DNA from: DYMC01 sp035406705
GTDB lineage: Bacteria > Verrucomicrobiota > Lentisphaeria > Victivallales > GWF2-50-93
Reading direction: 5' to 3'
Assembly: GCA_964426675.1 (NCBI GenBank)
Contig: CAYRRM010000010.1
Coordinates: 20,289-84,288, forward strand
Length of the DNA stretch: 64,000 nt
Shown here: one piece after another, positions 1-9,141 of the stretch
Position numbering within the stretch: position 1 is the first letter of the stretch
Layout of the letters: every line of letters starts with the position of its first letter
Notes under the pieces: model-generated
What the model saw: only the letters and a program-made list of their open reading frames with translations
Database searches by the model: none
Told to the model about the DNA's origin: nothing
Made by a program: the position numbers and the translations under genes

Positions 1-1
1 A

Positions 2-412
2 AGAAAACTCGAAGGGGCTCTTAACAGATTAATAGCTGCTGTAATATATACTAACACAAAACTTACCCTCGAAACGGCAGAAAAACTCCTCAAACCATAC
101 TTTGAAGAAGCCGCAAATCATAGAATATCAATCGAAAGAATTCAAAGAACAGTTGCCGAACATTATGACCTTAGAGTATCAGATCTCACAGGTAAAAAAC
201 GACCAAATAACATTGCTCTCCCAAGAATGATAGCAATGTATCTTTGTAGACAATTAACAGATCATTCTCTTCCGGATATAGGCGACGCCTTTGGAAGGAA
301 TCATGCAACTGTAATTCACGCTGTCTCAAAGATTGAAAAAGACTGCCAATCAGATAATTCACTTTCTGCCGTAATATCTCAACTTAAAAGACGAATACAG
401 AGCGTTAATTAG
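2..412 (+). CDS. dnaA: Chromosomal replication initiator DnaA, C-terminal part (cut by window edge)
   Basis: The window opens inside this gene; reading in frame from base 2 gives about 136 residues of DnaA. The first residues (RKLEGALNRL) match the end of the AAA+ domain around sensor 2. The rest is domain IV, the helix-turn-helix that binds DnaA boxes, with the family signature FGRNHATVIHAVSKIE near the C-terminus. DnaA opens the replication origin. The start and the ATPase core lie outside the window. I saw no TTATCCACA-type DnaA box in the flanking bases, so if an origin is near it probably lies upstream of dnaA. The next gene on the same strand starts 26 bases downstream. The family assignment is very secure. 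Confidence 0.96.
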   Translation, partial: RKLEGALNRLIAAVIYTNTKLTLETAEKLLKPYFEEAANHRISIERIQRTVAEHYDLRVSDLTGKKRPNNIALPRMIAMYLCRQLTDHSLPDIGDAFGRNHATVIHAVSKIEKDCQSDNSLSAVISQLKRRIQSVN

Positions 413-438
413 CATAAAATTTTATATTCCTCAATTAA

Positions 439-1248
439 ATGATTGATTACCATGTACATACCAAATTATGCAAACATGCAATCGGCGATCCCGAACAATA
501 TGTATCTACAGCGATTTCAAAGGGTTTTTTTGAGATAGGTTTTGCAGATCATTGCCCCTTTCCAGTTGGTTTTGACCCTCTTTATAGAATGAATGAAAGT
601 CAGTTTCCTGAATATAAGCACATTATCCTCAGTTTAAAAGAAAACTTTAAAAATATAATTCAGGTAAAATATGGCATTGAAGTTGATTGGGTAGGGGAGA
701 AAATGAATGAAGTTTTTGCGAAAATCGCAAAAGAGCCTTTTGATTATCTTATTGGCTCTGTTCACTATATAGATGATTTTCCTTTTGATAATCCTGAAAT
801 AGAGCACCTCTGGAAGAGAGATAAAACATTACCGGATAGGGTATGGCTTAAATATCTCGAACTTGTCTATGAAATGGTTTCTTCAGGACAATTCAATATA
901 ATTGGTCATTTTGATATACCTAAAAAGTTTGGTTATTTTCCCTCCGATATGAATTCTTATTTACCGGACATTTATGATATTTTTAAAAAAGCAGCAGAAA
1001 ATAAAATGGCAATAGAAATAAATTCATCTGGGATCAGAAAGCCGGTAAAAGAAATTTACCCCTCATTAAAGCTATTAAAACTTGCAAGGGAAGCTGGGCT
1101 ATATATAACTTTTGGTTCAGATGCACACGCTCCTGAAGAGGTTGGCGCTGATTTTGATAAAGCAATTATTTTAGCAAAAGAGGCTGCTTTCTCTGAATAT
1201 GTATTATTCACAGAGAAATCTATTTCTCTGCAAGCCTTACCAGAATAA
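439..1248 (+). CDS. PHP-domain phosphatase, HisJ histidinol-phosphatase family
   Basis: A 269-residue soluble protein beginning with the metal-binding motif DYHVHTKLC of the PHP superfamily, followed by FADHCPF, GIEVDW, IIGHFD and GSDAHAPEEVG, which supply the further His/Asp/Glu ligands of the metal cluster. Length and motif order fit the HisJ family, which dephosphorylates L-histidinol phosphate in histidine synthesis. No other his genes are in the window, so the substrate is inferred from family only; other PHP phosphoesterases remain possible. It follows dnaA on the same strand and ends before a strong bidirectional terminator. One copy of the iterated palindrome lies in it, at 718. Confidence 0.8.
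   Translation: MIDYHVHTKLCKHAIGDPEQYVSTAISKGFFEIGFADHCPFPVGFDPLYRMNESQFPEYKHIILSLKENFKNIIQVKYGIEVDWVGEKMNEVFAKIAKEPFDYLIGSVHYIDDFPFDNPEIEHLWKRDKTLPDRVWLKYLELVYEMVSSGQFNIIGHFDIPKKFGYFPSDMNSYLPDIYDIFKKAAENKMAIEINSSGIRKPVKEIYPSLKLLKLAREAGLYITFGSDAHAPEEVGADFDKAIILAKEAAFSEYVLFTEKSISLQALPE
718..728 (+). repeat. HIP-like palindrome, AAA-centre form
   Basis: Exact GCGAAAATCGC flanked by T and A; within the PHP phosphatase gene, where it reads A-K-I-A. Confidence 0.85.
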
Positions 1249-1305
1249 AAGATGACGCCTTAAAAAGTATTAGTCTCTGGGTAAGAAAGAATAAAATAAA
1301 AAAAA

Positions 1306-1332
1306 AGAGCGGACATTCCGCTCTCTTTTTTT
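1306..1332. terminator. Bidirectional Rho-independent terminator
   Basis: A perfect 8-bp stem AGAGCGGA / TCCGCTCT with a CAT loop is preceded by an A-run and followed by a T-run, so it can terminate on both strands. It lies between the convergent PHP phosphatase and LysM lipoprotein genes. It is the only clear intrinsic terminator I see in the window. Confidence 0.9.
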
Positions 1333-1348
1333 AAAAAAAACAATTTTT

Positions 1349-2353
1349 CTAGAATTTATCAGGAATTACAATAGTTATTCCTGTTTTGAGTTCACCATTA
1401 GCATCAGTAGCTGTGGGATTTTTAGATTTTAATTCATCCACACTGACACCATATAAATTCGCAATTGTCTGCCAGGTTTCGCCTTGCTCTACTTGATGTT
1501 GAAAACCTTTAATATCATCTAACATTGGGCTCGAATTTGATGGTTTTGTCATAGGAAGTTCAATGGGAGTTGTTTCCTTTTCCAGTGTTTTCATATCTTC
1601 CTCATTTATGATTTCATCTAATCCTGGCATTTTTTGATTTTCGTCAACAGGTATGTCAAGTTTTGGTGGAGGTTCTGAAAAGACATTTTCAGTTTTTGTT
1701 TCTTTTGAAATTTCAGTTACGGGAGCATGAGCAGAACCAGAAACTCTTATTTTTTGTCCGACTTGTAAAGGAGATTTTGGATCGATATTATTTGCCGAAA
1801 CAATCTTATCAACAGTAGTATTGAATTTTTTTGCAATTTTCCATAAAGAATCTCCACTCTTTACAACGTAAACTCCATCAGCTGGCAGTGCTTCCTGAGA
1901 TACTTTTTTTGTATCTTGCTTAGCTTCTTTGGTAGCAATTTTAGAATTAAGTTTCTCTGGAGGGAGGAGGGCTCCTCCTGGAGGAATACGAAGGGTAGTT
2001 CCAACTTTCAAAATAGATTTTAAATCCATATTGTTGAAAGATGCAAGTTCTTGCATGCTAACGCCATACATTCTTGCAATTTTCCATAAAGAGTCTCCTT
2101 TCTGAACCTTATATGTAATATTTTCTACTTTAGGTTCTTGAAACGGAGGTAATTCTGGGGTAGGGGGAATGTTTAATTCAGGTATAGTGGGAAGTGGCGC
2201 CACAGTGCTGGAAGGGATCTGATCTGATGGGGCCGGGATGTAAGGTCTTTCTGTCAACACTTTTTCTGTGCTACAACCGGCAAAAAACAATATGGATACT
2301 GTTCCTGCCACAACAATTGATTTTCCAGAGATAAGTTCTGGTATTGTTTTCAT
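1349..2353 (-). CDS. LysM-domain lipoprotein, third gene after mraY-murD
   Basis: A 334-residue exported protein. The N-terminus is a lipoprotein signal ending in the lipobox LFFAGC, with Cys27 as the predicted lipidated residue. A proline-rich linker precedes three LysM repeats at about residues 80-125, 161-206 and 286-334, each with the YxVxxGDSLWxIA type of core; LysM modules bind N-acetylglucosamine chains of peptidoglycan. No catalytic domain is visible, so it is probably a wall-binding or morphogenesis protein rather than a hydrolase. Its ATG overlaps the murD stop as ATGA, which indicates translational coupling with mraY-murD. ftsW or murG often occupies this position in other bacteria. 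Confidence 0.85.
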   Translation of the reverse strand: MKTIPELISGKSIVVAGTVSILFFAGCSTEKVLTERPYIPAPSDQIPSSTVAPLPTIPELNIPPTPELPPFQEPKVENITYKVQKGDSLWKIARMYGVSMQELASFNNMDLKSILKVGTTLRIPPGGALLPPEKLNSKIATKEAKQDTKKVSQEALPADGVYVVKSGDSLWKIAKKFNTTVDKIVSANNIDPKSPLQVGQKIRVSGSAHAPVTEISKETKTENVFSEPPPKLDIPVDENQKMPGLDEIINEEDMKTLEKETTPIELPMTKPSNSSPMLDDIKGFQHQVEQGETWQTIANLYGVSVDELKSKNPTATDANGELKTGITIVIPDKF

Positions 2354-3702
2354 TTTGATAACCTCCGTTTAACAATTTCTATGAATTTATTTCCTCTTTC
2401 TTCGTAATTTTTAAATTCATCCATACTTGCGCAAGCTGGAGACATAAGGACAATTTCCCCAAACTCCGCTTCATTACACGCAGCCAATACAGCTGTTTCA
2501 AAATTTGATAATAGAGCACAATCTATTTGTTTTTTCAATAAAGAAAATAATTTTTCTTTACATTGTCCCGTGATATATGCTTTTTTTATTTTGTCTGCTC
2601 TGGTTAACAAAGCAGAAAAGTCCATATTTTTATCAAGTCCTCCAAGTATAATTCTTATATTTTTATTCTTGGCCAAGAGATCAATAGCTGAAATAGTTGA
2701 ATCCGGATTTGTTGCTTTAGAATCATTAATGAATTTTACACCATTAGCTTCTATAACAAATTCGATTCTGTGTCTTCCAATCTTAAATGAATTTGCCGCT
2801 TCTATAATAGTTTTTTGTTGTTCAAAAAAGGATTCTTTGAGAAAATTTCTTATAAGAGACAAAGAAGCGACAAGGTTTTCTAAATTATGTTTGCCCGGCA
2901 AATTATCTGGAATTTTCATTAATTCAAGGGTGCGATTTCCCATTCGTATAAAGATAATTCCGTCTCTGGAGAAAATATCAGCGTCAGAATTATCTTCAGA
3001 AGAAAATTTAAATACCGGTCTATTTTTATAGAATTTTCTCCATAAATTTGATAATTTTACATTTATAGCAGCTGATGAAGGATGGCAATTCTTGAATATT
3101 TTCATCTTAACAGAAGCATATTCATCAAATGAGCTATATCTGTCCATGTGGTCAGAACTAATATTCAAAAGAACTGCGGAGTTTATTTTTAATTCAGGGC
3201 TTTCTTCAATTTGAAAAGAACTAAGCTCCACAATGTGAACATCGTAATTATCCTCCTGTAACACAGCTTCAGATAATGTAAACCCTGTATTTCCAGAAGC
3301 CGAAGCCCTGTAAGCAATTTGATTCATAATATGCGCTGATAGTTCAGTTGTTGTTGTTTTTCCGTTCGTTCCGGTTATTGCAAGAATAGGCTTTTGGCTG
3401 TAGAAAGAGGCAAATTGTAATTCAGAAATTATTGGTAATGAGAGTGTTTTTGCGAAATTCGCAAGTTTTGAATTTGCGGCTATCCCTGGACTTTTTATAA
3501 TAAAATCTATATTTAATTTATTATCTGGTAATATTCCTCCCAGATAAAAATCAATTTTATTTAAGTCAGGCTTCTTTAATTCTTTTAAAAGATCAGGCTC
3601 TTTTTTTTCATCAATCACAATAGGCTTTATACCCTTTGCCAGAGCAAGTTTAGTTGCTGCAAAACCGCTTTTTCCAAAACCAAGTATGAGAACTTTTTTC
3701 AT
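2350..3702 (-). CDS. murD: UDP-N-acetylmuramoyl-L-alanine--D-glutamate ligase MurD
   Basis: A 450-residue cytoplasmic Mur ligase that adds D-glutamate to UDP-MurNAc-L-Ala. The N-terminal Rossmann-like domain starts KKVLILGFGKSG, the central ATPase has the P-loop ITGTNGKTTTT, and the C-terminal domain carries the family pattern GRHRIEF...FINDSKATNPDST and ILGGLDKNMDF. The frame stays open about 40 codons further upstream, but that stretch is low-complexity antisense of mraY. The ATG at 3702 starts at the conserved KKVLILG and overlaps the mraY stop as ATGA, so I chose it. An iterated palindrome sits at 3452. Confidence 0.95.
   Translation of the reverse strand: MKKVLILGFGKSGFAATKLALAKGIKPIVIDEKKEPDLLKELKKPDLNKIDFYLGGILPDNKLNIDFIIKSPGIAANSKLANFAKTLSLPIISELQFASFYSQKPILAITGTNGKTTTTELSAHIMNQIAYRASASGNTGFTLSEAVLQEDNYDVHIVELSSFQIEESPELKINSAVLLNISSDHMDRYSSFDEYASVKMKIFKNCHPSSAAINVKLSNLWRKFYKNRPVFKFSSEDNSDADIFSRDGIIFIRMGNRTLELMKIPDNLPGKHNLENLVASLSLIRNFLKESFFEQQKTIIEAANSFKIGRHRIEFVIEANGVKFINDSKATNPDSTISAIDLLAKNKNIRIILGGLDKNMDFSALLTRADKIKKAYITGQCKEKLFSLLKKQIDCALLSNFETAVLAACNEAEFGEIVLMSPACASMDEFKNYEERGNKFIEIVKRRLSK
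3452..3462. repeat. HIP-like palindrome, single-A-centre form
   Basis: Exact GCGAAATTCGC inside murD; on the coding strand it reads A-N-F-A. Confidence 0.85.
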
Positions 3703-4799
3703 CTTATCTTTAATGAAGCTATCCCTAAAATAGCAAAAATCCCGGCAATTATCCAGAAACGTACAACAATTTGAGTTTCTGTCCATCCTTTTCTCTCGAA
3801 GTGATGATGAAGAGGAGAACAAAGGAAAATTCTTTTGCCAGTAAGTTTAAAAGACGTAACCTGAATAATAACAGATAAAGCCTCAATTACAAATACTGCG
3901 CCTATAATTATAAGGTTTATTTCCTGTCTTACAAGTACTGCAATTAGACCTATTGAACCGCCTAAAGCAAGACTGCCGGTATCCCCCATAAACATTGCGG
4001 CAGGGTGACAATTAAACCAGAGAAAACCTATACAGGCACCACAAATAGCCATAGCAAACACAACAACCTCTGATGCTCCTGGAATAAATGGAATATTAAG
4101 GTATGATGCAAAAATTTTATGCCCACATAAATAGGCGAAAACAGCATATGCAAGAGAGCAAAAAATTGAACAACCTGCCGCAAGACCATCTTTTCCATCA
4201 GTGAGATTTACTGCGTTTGAACTGCCAACTACAACAAGCGATCCAAATATCAGGACAAAAACGAGTGGAAGATGTGAAATAATGGGATTTTTTAAAAAAG
4301 GTAGATATAAATTTCTTAATAAATCTCCTGTGGAGGGCATTATATCTAAAAAATATACTGCTAACATTGATATAAGAACTTGCAAAGAAAACTTTAAGCT
4401 TGCTGAAATACCCTCTCTCTTCTTTAGAGCAACTTTAACATAATCGTCCAGAAAACCAATAGCGCCCAGGGAAAATAAAAGGCTTGAAAAGAGCCATAAC
4501 ATTTCATTTGATGGAATTGACCACAAGAATGAGGAAAGAAGTATTGAGAATATTATCAGGATGCCTCCCATACTTGGAGTTTTATCTTTGTTAATATCTA
4601 TGTATTCTTCAGGAATTAGCCCCTTTAGTCTTGATGGAGCAGTAGCCTGAAGTTTTTTAAGTAATTGCACTGTAAAAGGTCCCAGAAGAAGAGAAATGAG
4701 AAATGCAGTGAAAAATGCTCCGCCTGCTCGGAAAGTAACATACTGAAAGAGTCGTAAAGGCCCCCAATAAATATCAAATTCAGAGATATAGTATAGCAC
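3699..4799 (-). CDS. mraY: Phospho-N-acetylmuramoyl-pentapeptide transferase MraY
   Basis: A 366-residue polytopic membrane enzyme that transfers phospho-MurNAc-pentapeptide to undecaprenyl phosphate, forming lipid I. Diagnostic motifs are GFLDDYVKV (the Asp-Asp pair), NAVNLTDGKDGLAAG, GDTGSLALGG and the HHH motif in SPLHHHFERKGW. The length is normal for the family. The start is a GTG at 4799 preceded by an AAGGA Shine-Dalgarno about 8 bases upstream. It is the first gene of the mraY-murD-LysM unit; the rest of the usual division/wall cluster (murC, murE, murF, murG, ftsW) is not in this window. Confidence 0.96.
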   Translation of the reverse strand: MLYYISEFDIYWGPLRLFQYVTFRAGGAFFTAFLISLLLGPFTVQLLKKLQATAPSRLKGLIPEEYIDINKDKTPSMGGILIIFSILLSSFLWSIPSNEMLWLFSSLLFSLGAIGFLDDYVKVALKKREGISASLKFSLQVLISMLAVYFLDIMPSTGDLLRNLYLPFLKNPIISHLPLVFVLIFGSLVVVGSSNAVNLTDGKDGLAAGCSIFCSLAYAVFAYLCGHKIFASYLNIPFIPGASEVVVFAMAICGACIGFLWFNCHPAAMFMGDTGSLALGGSIGLIAVLVRQEINLIIIGAVFVIEALSVIIQVTSFKLTGKRIFLCSPLHHHFERKGWTETQIVVRFWIIAGIFAILGIASLKIR

Positions 4800-4987
4800 A
4801 AAAATTTTCCTTCTATTTTTACTCGTGAAAATAATTCATAGTGTAATTTTTTCAAGCTACCTACTATTGAATTTTTAGTTTTCAATAATAAGTTTTATTT
4901 GATAAGGGATATTGGTTACTAAAAACAAGTAAGTTGCTTATTTCATCAATTCATGTAGTCATTCAGGTTAAGAAAAAGAAAAGAAAA

Positions 4988-5437
4988 ATGAATAAACAGA
5001 GAATATTATTTATATCAGGAATAGTTCTGATTTTTGTATTTGGTATTTTTTGCGGTATTTATCTTGCATCAACGTCAAGAACACTTAAAATTATAGAACA
5101 AACAGATATTCGCAACAATTGCATTGATATCAGGCGTTCCCTATTCTATCTTAAACTCCTTGAAAAAGAAGATTTCAAAGGTCTCAAGGAATCATTTGAA
5201 TGGGATATAGACGAAGCAATTCTTGCTCTGAATCAGTATCAGGATGAAAAAAAAACATTTTCTAAATTTGATGAATATGCATTAAAAACCCTGCTAATGA
5301 CAAAAGAATATAGAAGGATTAATTCGCGTGAGACAAAAAATAAAACTGTAGATACAATTATCAGAGATGCTGTTTTGGAGTCCCCATATTTTTCCTCGGC
5401 CCCCTTCAAACCAGGCAGGGAAGCCTCCAAATTTTAG
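4988..5437 (+). CDS. Small membrane-anchored protein of unknown function
   Basis: About 149 residues. I use the ATG at 4988 because the next 25 residues form an N-terminal membrane segment (ILFISGIVLIFVFGIFCGIY); the open frame upstream is only Lys-rich. The remainder is hydrophilic and mostly helical with many charged residues, ends in a Pro/Gly-rich tail and has no motif I recognise. It is transcribed alone, divergent from mraY and convergent with the acyltransferase gene. It may be an envelope-associated scaffold; this is a guess from topology only. No clear Shine-Dalgarno is visible. Confidence 0.55.
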   Translation: MNKQRILFISGIVLIFVFGIFCGIYLASTSRTLKIIEQTDIRNNCIDIRRSLFYLKLLEKEDFKGLKESFEWDIDEAILALNQYQDEKKTFSKFDEYALKTLLMTKEYRRINSRETKNKTVDTIIRDAVLESPYFSSAPFKPGREASKF

Positions 5438-5465
5438 ATATCTATCGAACAAAGTTAAAATTTAG

Positions 5466-6260
5466 TTACTTGCATTCATTCCATTCTTTTAGTTTTCCCT
5501 GAATAAAATTTATTATAATTTCATGTTCCTCTTTGCCGTTGCCTGATATCACTATTGGTTTTAAGAATTCGAAGAATATTTTTTTTGAGAATTTTCCAAT
5601 TTGTCCAAAATCTTTAAAAATCTTACCTGTTCCCCAGAAATCAGTTTTCAAGGCAAATGGAATTACAGGGACAGAGGCTTTTTTTGCAAGTTTTATCCCT
5701 ATTGTGTTAAATCTTTCGGGTATAAATTCTCTCATCCTTGTTGCCTGAGGAAATACAACAGGTGAATATCCCTCTGAAATTAACTTACACCCCTGTTCAA
5801 TAACAGCTTTGAAGTCATCTTTAGGATTTTTTCTTTCTACAGAAATATATGATAGAGAACGCATTACTTTTCCAAATACGGGATAATCAAGAAGTTCTTT
5901 TTTTATCACGAAGGCGGGTCTTTTATATGGGATTAGCATACAAGCAATTGCAAAGGTTTCAAAAACACTCATATGATTTCCAATAAAGACTACCGGTTTT
6001 TCTGATAATTTTAGATTTTCGAGTCCGGTAATGGATACCTTTGCTCCGCAAGACTCTGCTATTTTTATAGTTTCAAATGAGCTCTTCGCCCATTCATCAT
6101 AATCATAATGTCCCTTTCGGGCAACTTTTTCGGCTCTCATCACCATTCGGATTATGTGATAATAGAAGAATAAAGTTCTTATTGTTGTAAAAGATGCAAA
6201 TGTTAAAATTTTTGTATCTTGTGGAGTAAAATATTTATCTTCTGTGAATATTGGTCTCAT
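5466..6260 (-). CDS. 1-acyl-glycerol-3-phosphate acyltransferase-like protein (PlsC family, variant motifs)
   Basis: A 264-residue protein with the PlsC/LPLAT fold signature: motif I NHMSVFE at 95-101, a K/R-rich motif II around YISVERK, and motif III FPQATR at 170-175. PlsC enzymes acylate lysophosphatidate or related lysolipids at the inner membrane. Two positions differ from the canonical family: HX4D is HX4E here, and FPEGTR is FPQATR. The change is conservative at the catalytic dyad, so activity is plausible, but the acceptor may differ from the usual one. It sits 3 bp downstream of alr, probably in the same transcript. Confidence 0.75.
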   Translation of the reverse strand: MRPIFTEDKYFTPQDTKILTFASFTTIRTLFFYYHIIRMVMRAEKVARKGHYDYDEWAKSSFETIKIAESCGAKVSITGLENLKLSEKPVVFIGNHMSVFETFAIACMLIPYKRPAFVIKKELLDYPVFGKVMRSLSYISVERKNPKDDFKAVIEQGCKLISEGYSPVVFPQATRMREFIPERFNTIGIKLAKKASVPVIPFALKTDFWGTGKIFKDFGQIGKFSKKIFFEFLKPIVISGNGKEEHEIIINFIQGKLKEWNECK

Positions 6261-6263
6261 AAT

Positions 6264-7385
6264 TTAATCTATATAAATTCTTTTTACTCTTGAACCAAAA
6301 GAACATATTATTTCATATGAATGAGTGCCTTTTAATTTTGCCCATTGGTCAACAGTTATTTCATTTAAACCTTTGCCTCCAAGGCAGATAACTTCATCAC
6401 CAATTTTAGATTCTGGAACCTGCATAAGAGAAATAGTGGTATAATCCATTGAAACTCTGCCAAGAATGGGGCATTGTTTTCCATTTATTAACACGTAACC
6501 TCTGTTGGAAAGGGCGAGCGGAAGTCCATCGGCATAACCTGCTGAGATTGTGCCTACAATAGTATCTTCAGGGAGTTTGTAAGTGCAGCCATACCCTATA
6601 AATGCTCCTGCGGGTAATTTGCGGATAGATGCAAGTCTTGTTTTTAACGTGAGAATACTTTTTAGTTTCATGCTTCGTTGTCCTTCAGGGTCGAAGTTCC
6701 CATGTAGATTTATTCCAGTTCTGACAGTGTTGAATGGATTTTTAAAAGTTTCTGGGTAGTTATTAATGGCGTCACTATTTGCGATATGGATGGTTTTGAA
6801 ATTAATACCTTTTTTATTTAGATAATTTAAGAGTTCTTTAAAATCCTCGATTTGTTTCTTTGTGTATGGGCAATTTTGTTGATATGCGTTTGGGAAGTGC
6901 GAGTATATGCCATCAAATGATATATTTTTCAGATTCATGATTTCTGGAATTATCTTTTTGGCTTTTTCAAATCTGATTCCGAGTCTGCCCATTCCCGTAT
7001 CAATGAGAATATGACATCTTGCAATGATTCCCTTTTTTCTTGCGATGTTTGATATCAGCGTTGCTGTTTTTTCCTCGCATATGGGTATGATTATTTTATT
7101 TTTCAAAGCTTCTTCTATTTCTTCAGGAAGTATTGCTCCGAGAATCTGGATATTTTTTTTTAGTGGTATTAGTTGTAAAGCTTCATTTAATTCCGCCACA
7201 CCAAATGAATGTGTTCCTGCATCTGATAATGATTCTGCTATTTTTTTTACTCCGAGCCCATAGGCGTTTGCCTTTAAAACAGAGATAACTTTGGATGGTT
7301 TTACTCTGTTTTGAATTATTTTAAAATTCTCTTTAAGATCTTTTAGATTTATCTCAAGCCATACTCTTGGTTTAATTTTATTCAT
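6264..7385 (-). CDS. alr: Alanine racemase
   Basis: A 373-residue PLP enzyme that interconverts L- and D-alanine for peptidoglycan. The N-terminal TIM barrel has the PLP lysine in VLKANAYGLG (Lys38). The C-terminal beta domain has GRVSMDYTTI with the catalytic tyrosine, and GTISAGYADGLP. Length and motifs are typical, so it should be functional. Its ATG lies 8 bp inside the end of the upstream small anchored-protein gene, and the acyltransferase follows after 3 bp, so these envelope genes are co-transcribed. Confidence 0.95.
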   Translation of the reverse strand: MNKIKPRVWLEINLKDLKENFKIIQNRVKPSKVISVLKANAYGLGVKKIAESLSDAGTHSFGVAELNEALQLIPLKKNIQILGAILPEEIEEALKNKIIIPICEEKTATLISNIARKKGIIARCHILIDTGMGRLGIRFEKAKKIIPEIMNLKNISFDGIYSHFPNAYQQNCPYTKKQIEDFKELLNYLNKKGINFKTIHIANSDAINNYPETFKNPFNTVRTGINLHGNFDPEGQRSMKLKSILTLKTRLASIRKLPAGAFIGYGCTYKLPEDTIVGTISAGYADGLPLALSNRGYVLINGKQCPILGRVSMDYTTISLMQVPESKIGDEVICLGGKGLNEITVDQWAKLKGTHSYEIICSFGSRVKRIYID

Positions 7386-7851
7386 GATTACACCTTTTAA
7401 ATTCTATTGAGAAGGTTTGATTTAAGGCTGCCTGAAAATAATCTCCTGAAAGAGTATCTTTATATTTATTGTATCTAAGTTTATAAGTACATCCGGGATA
7501 GCCTTCATCATTTAATTCAAGGAATACTATTATATTGGAATTTTGCATTTTAAAGTCGGATTTTGATACGTTTATTGGACGCGGATTGTAATATTTTGCA
7601 GTTAATTGATTGGATTCTTTTTCTGCTTCTATTATGATTGTATAGTTTCCATCAGTTCTTTGCCATGTTCCGATAAGGATTTTTAAATCTGGTAAAGAAT
7701 TTTCTGAATTATCCAGGGTTTTAGAATCCGTTATAGGAACCTTGATAGTTTGAGGGATTTTAGTGTCTTGCTTTGATGATTTTGAGCAAAAAATTGCCAC
7801 AGAAATAATGACGAAAAATATTAATATAAGAGAAATAATAAGCTTTTTCAT
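7378..7851 (-). CDS. Exported or membrane-anchored small protein, unknown function
   Basis: About 157 residues from the ATG at 7851. The first 25 residues (KKLIISLILIFFVIISVAIF) form a signal or anchor, with a cysteine directly after it that is only a weak lipobox candidate. The rest has a short polar linker and a beta-rich domain with GTWQRTDGNYTIIIE and YKDTLSGDYFQAALN, resembling small lipocalin-like modules that often begin with an L/I-x-GTW signature; this is a pattern impression only. It starts 1 bp beyond the histidine kinase stop codon and overlaps alr by 8 bp. Confidence 0.6.
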   Translation of the reverse strand: MKKLIISLILIFFVIISVAIFCSKSSKQDTKIPQTIKVPITDSKTLDNSENSLPDLKILIGTWQRTDGNYTIIIEAEKESNQLTAKYYNPRPINVSKSDFKMQNSNIIVFLELNDEGYPGCTYKLRYNKYKDTLSGDYFQAALNQTFSIEFKRCNHE

Positions 7852-7852
7852 T

Positions 7853-9127
7853 TTACTTTCTTTGCAATGGTATTTGGATTTTGAATTCGGCATATTTTTT
7901 ATGCTCAGATTCCGCGCTGATTTTTCCTCCATGTGAATTTATAATCTGCCAGGCGGTATAAAGTCCGAGTCCCGTTCCTTTTTGTTTCATTAACTCGTTA
8001 TTTTCCAATCTGGAAAATTTTTTAAAGAGTTTATTTTTATCTTCCTCTGTAAAACCAGGTCCTTGATTCCATACACTTAAGAGAACGTAGTTATCTTGTC
8101 TATCAAAAATTATCTTTATATTTCCCTCTTCATATCCGTATTTTACTGCATTTCCGATGAGGTTTATAATGACGATTTTTATAAGTTCAGGATCACATGA
8201 AATATTTGTATTATTGTTGCGGAATTCGCAGATAATTTTCATTTTTTTTGCTATTATTTGGGGTTCGAGTATAGAAATGCTTTCTTCTATTAAATCTTTC
8301 AACTTAATATTATCTTTTATTTGGGGGGATAATTTTCCTGTCTCGATTTTTGCGAGATTCAAGTAATTTTTAGTTAATTCTAGCAGATATCTGGCTTTTG
8401 ATTCAATTTTTATTAATTTTTCTTTTTGTTTTGTTTCCATTTCTCCCAGGTAACCCTTGATTAGTATTTCTGCATCCATAATGATAGATGAAATGGGATT
8501 TTTTATTTCGTGACTTACGAAAGCAAGCATTTCCATATATGCGTGGTTTTGGTCTGCGAGTTGTTCAATTAGATAGACTTTTTCAATGATTTGACTCAAA
8601 TATTCTGCTATTGTTGAGTAAAGTGCTATATGTTTTGTATTATATTCTGTTTTTTTGTATGAACTAATGAATAGAAAACCTACGTTTCTATTATCGACTT
8701 TTAACGGGCATGTGATACTTGATTTGACGCCTTCTTTAAGGATAAGTTTCGTCGAGATGCTTTCGGGATTTTGACTATAATATTTTTCGAGATCATTTAT
8801 GACTCTAATTTGATTGTTTATTATTATTTTTTCGAGGGTAGTTCCAGAAAGTCCTTGCCAGAATCCTTTTTGAAGAAATATTTTTTCATTTTTAGATCGT
8901 GCCCAATATGCAGTTACCCTTGAAAAATCTTTATCGACGAAAGCAAGTCCAAGTCGGTCGCATGGAATTGGAGAATTTTCAAATAGGAAATTCATCAATT
9001 CATTGAGAGATTGTCTGGATGCAATTTTTTGCTTTATAAGCGCAAGGATTTCTTTTTCTTTCTTATTCAGAGAAGATGGCGTATTCAAGTTTTCAGGATT
9101 TAGAAAATAAATGTAATATTCATCCAT
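7853..9127 (-). CDS. Soluble GAF-domain sensor histidine kinase
   Basis: A 424-residue kinase without transmembrane segments. A GAF-like domain at about 35-185 probably senses a small cytoplasmic ligand. The dimerisation/phosphoacceptor domain has the H box FVSHEIKNPISS with His206. The catalytic ATPase domain has an N box (NLIGNAVKYG), a G1 box (VWNQGPGFTEED) and a G2 box (GTGLGLYTAWQI). All catalytic elements are present. No response regulator is adjacent; the nearest in the window is at 63329, so the partner is unknown. Confidence 0.9.
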   Translation of the reverse strand: MDEYYIYFLNPENLNTPSSLNKKEKEILALIKQKIASRQSLNELMNFLFENSPIPCDRLGLAFVDKDFSRVTAYWARSKNEKIFLQKGFWQGLSGTTLEKIIINNQIRVINDLEKYYSQNPESISTKLILKEGVKSSITCPLKVDNRNVGFLFISSYKKTEYNTKHIALYSTIAEYLSQIIEKVYLIEQLADQNHAYMEMLAFVSHEIKNPISSIIMDAEILIKGYLGEMETKQKEKLIKIESKARYLLELTKNYLNLAKIETGKLSPQIKDNIKLKDLIEESISILEPQIIAKKMKIICEFRNNNTNISCDPELIKIVIINLIGNAVKYGYEEGNIKIIFDRQDNYVLLSVWNQGPGFTEEDKNKLFKKFSRLENNELMKQKGTGLGLYTAWQIINSHGGKISAESEHKKYAEFKIQIPLQRK

Positions 9128-9141
9128 ATTTATGTTAGATT

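Noticed and set aside
2570..3031. Long open frame antisense to murD (153 codons)
   Set aside because: It lies fully inside murD on the opposite strand, has no Shine-Dalgarno and no protein-family likeness.
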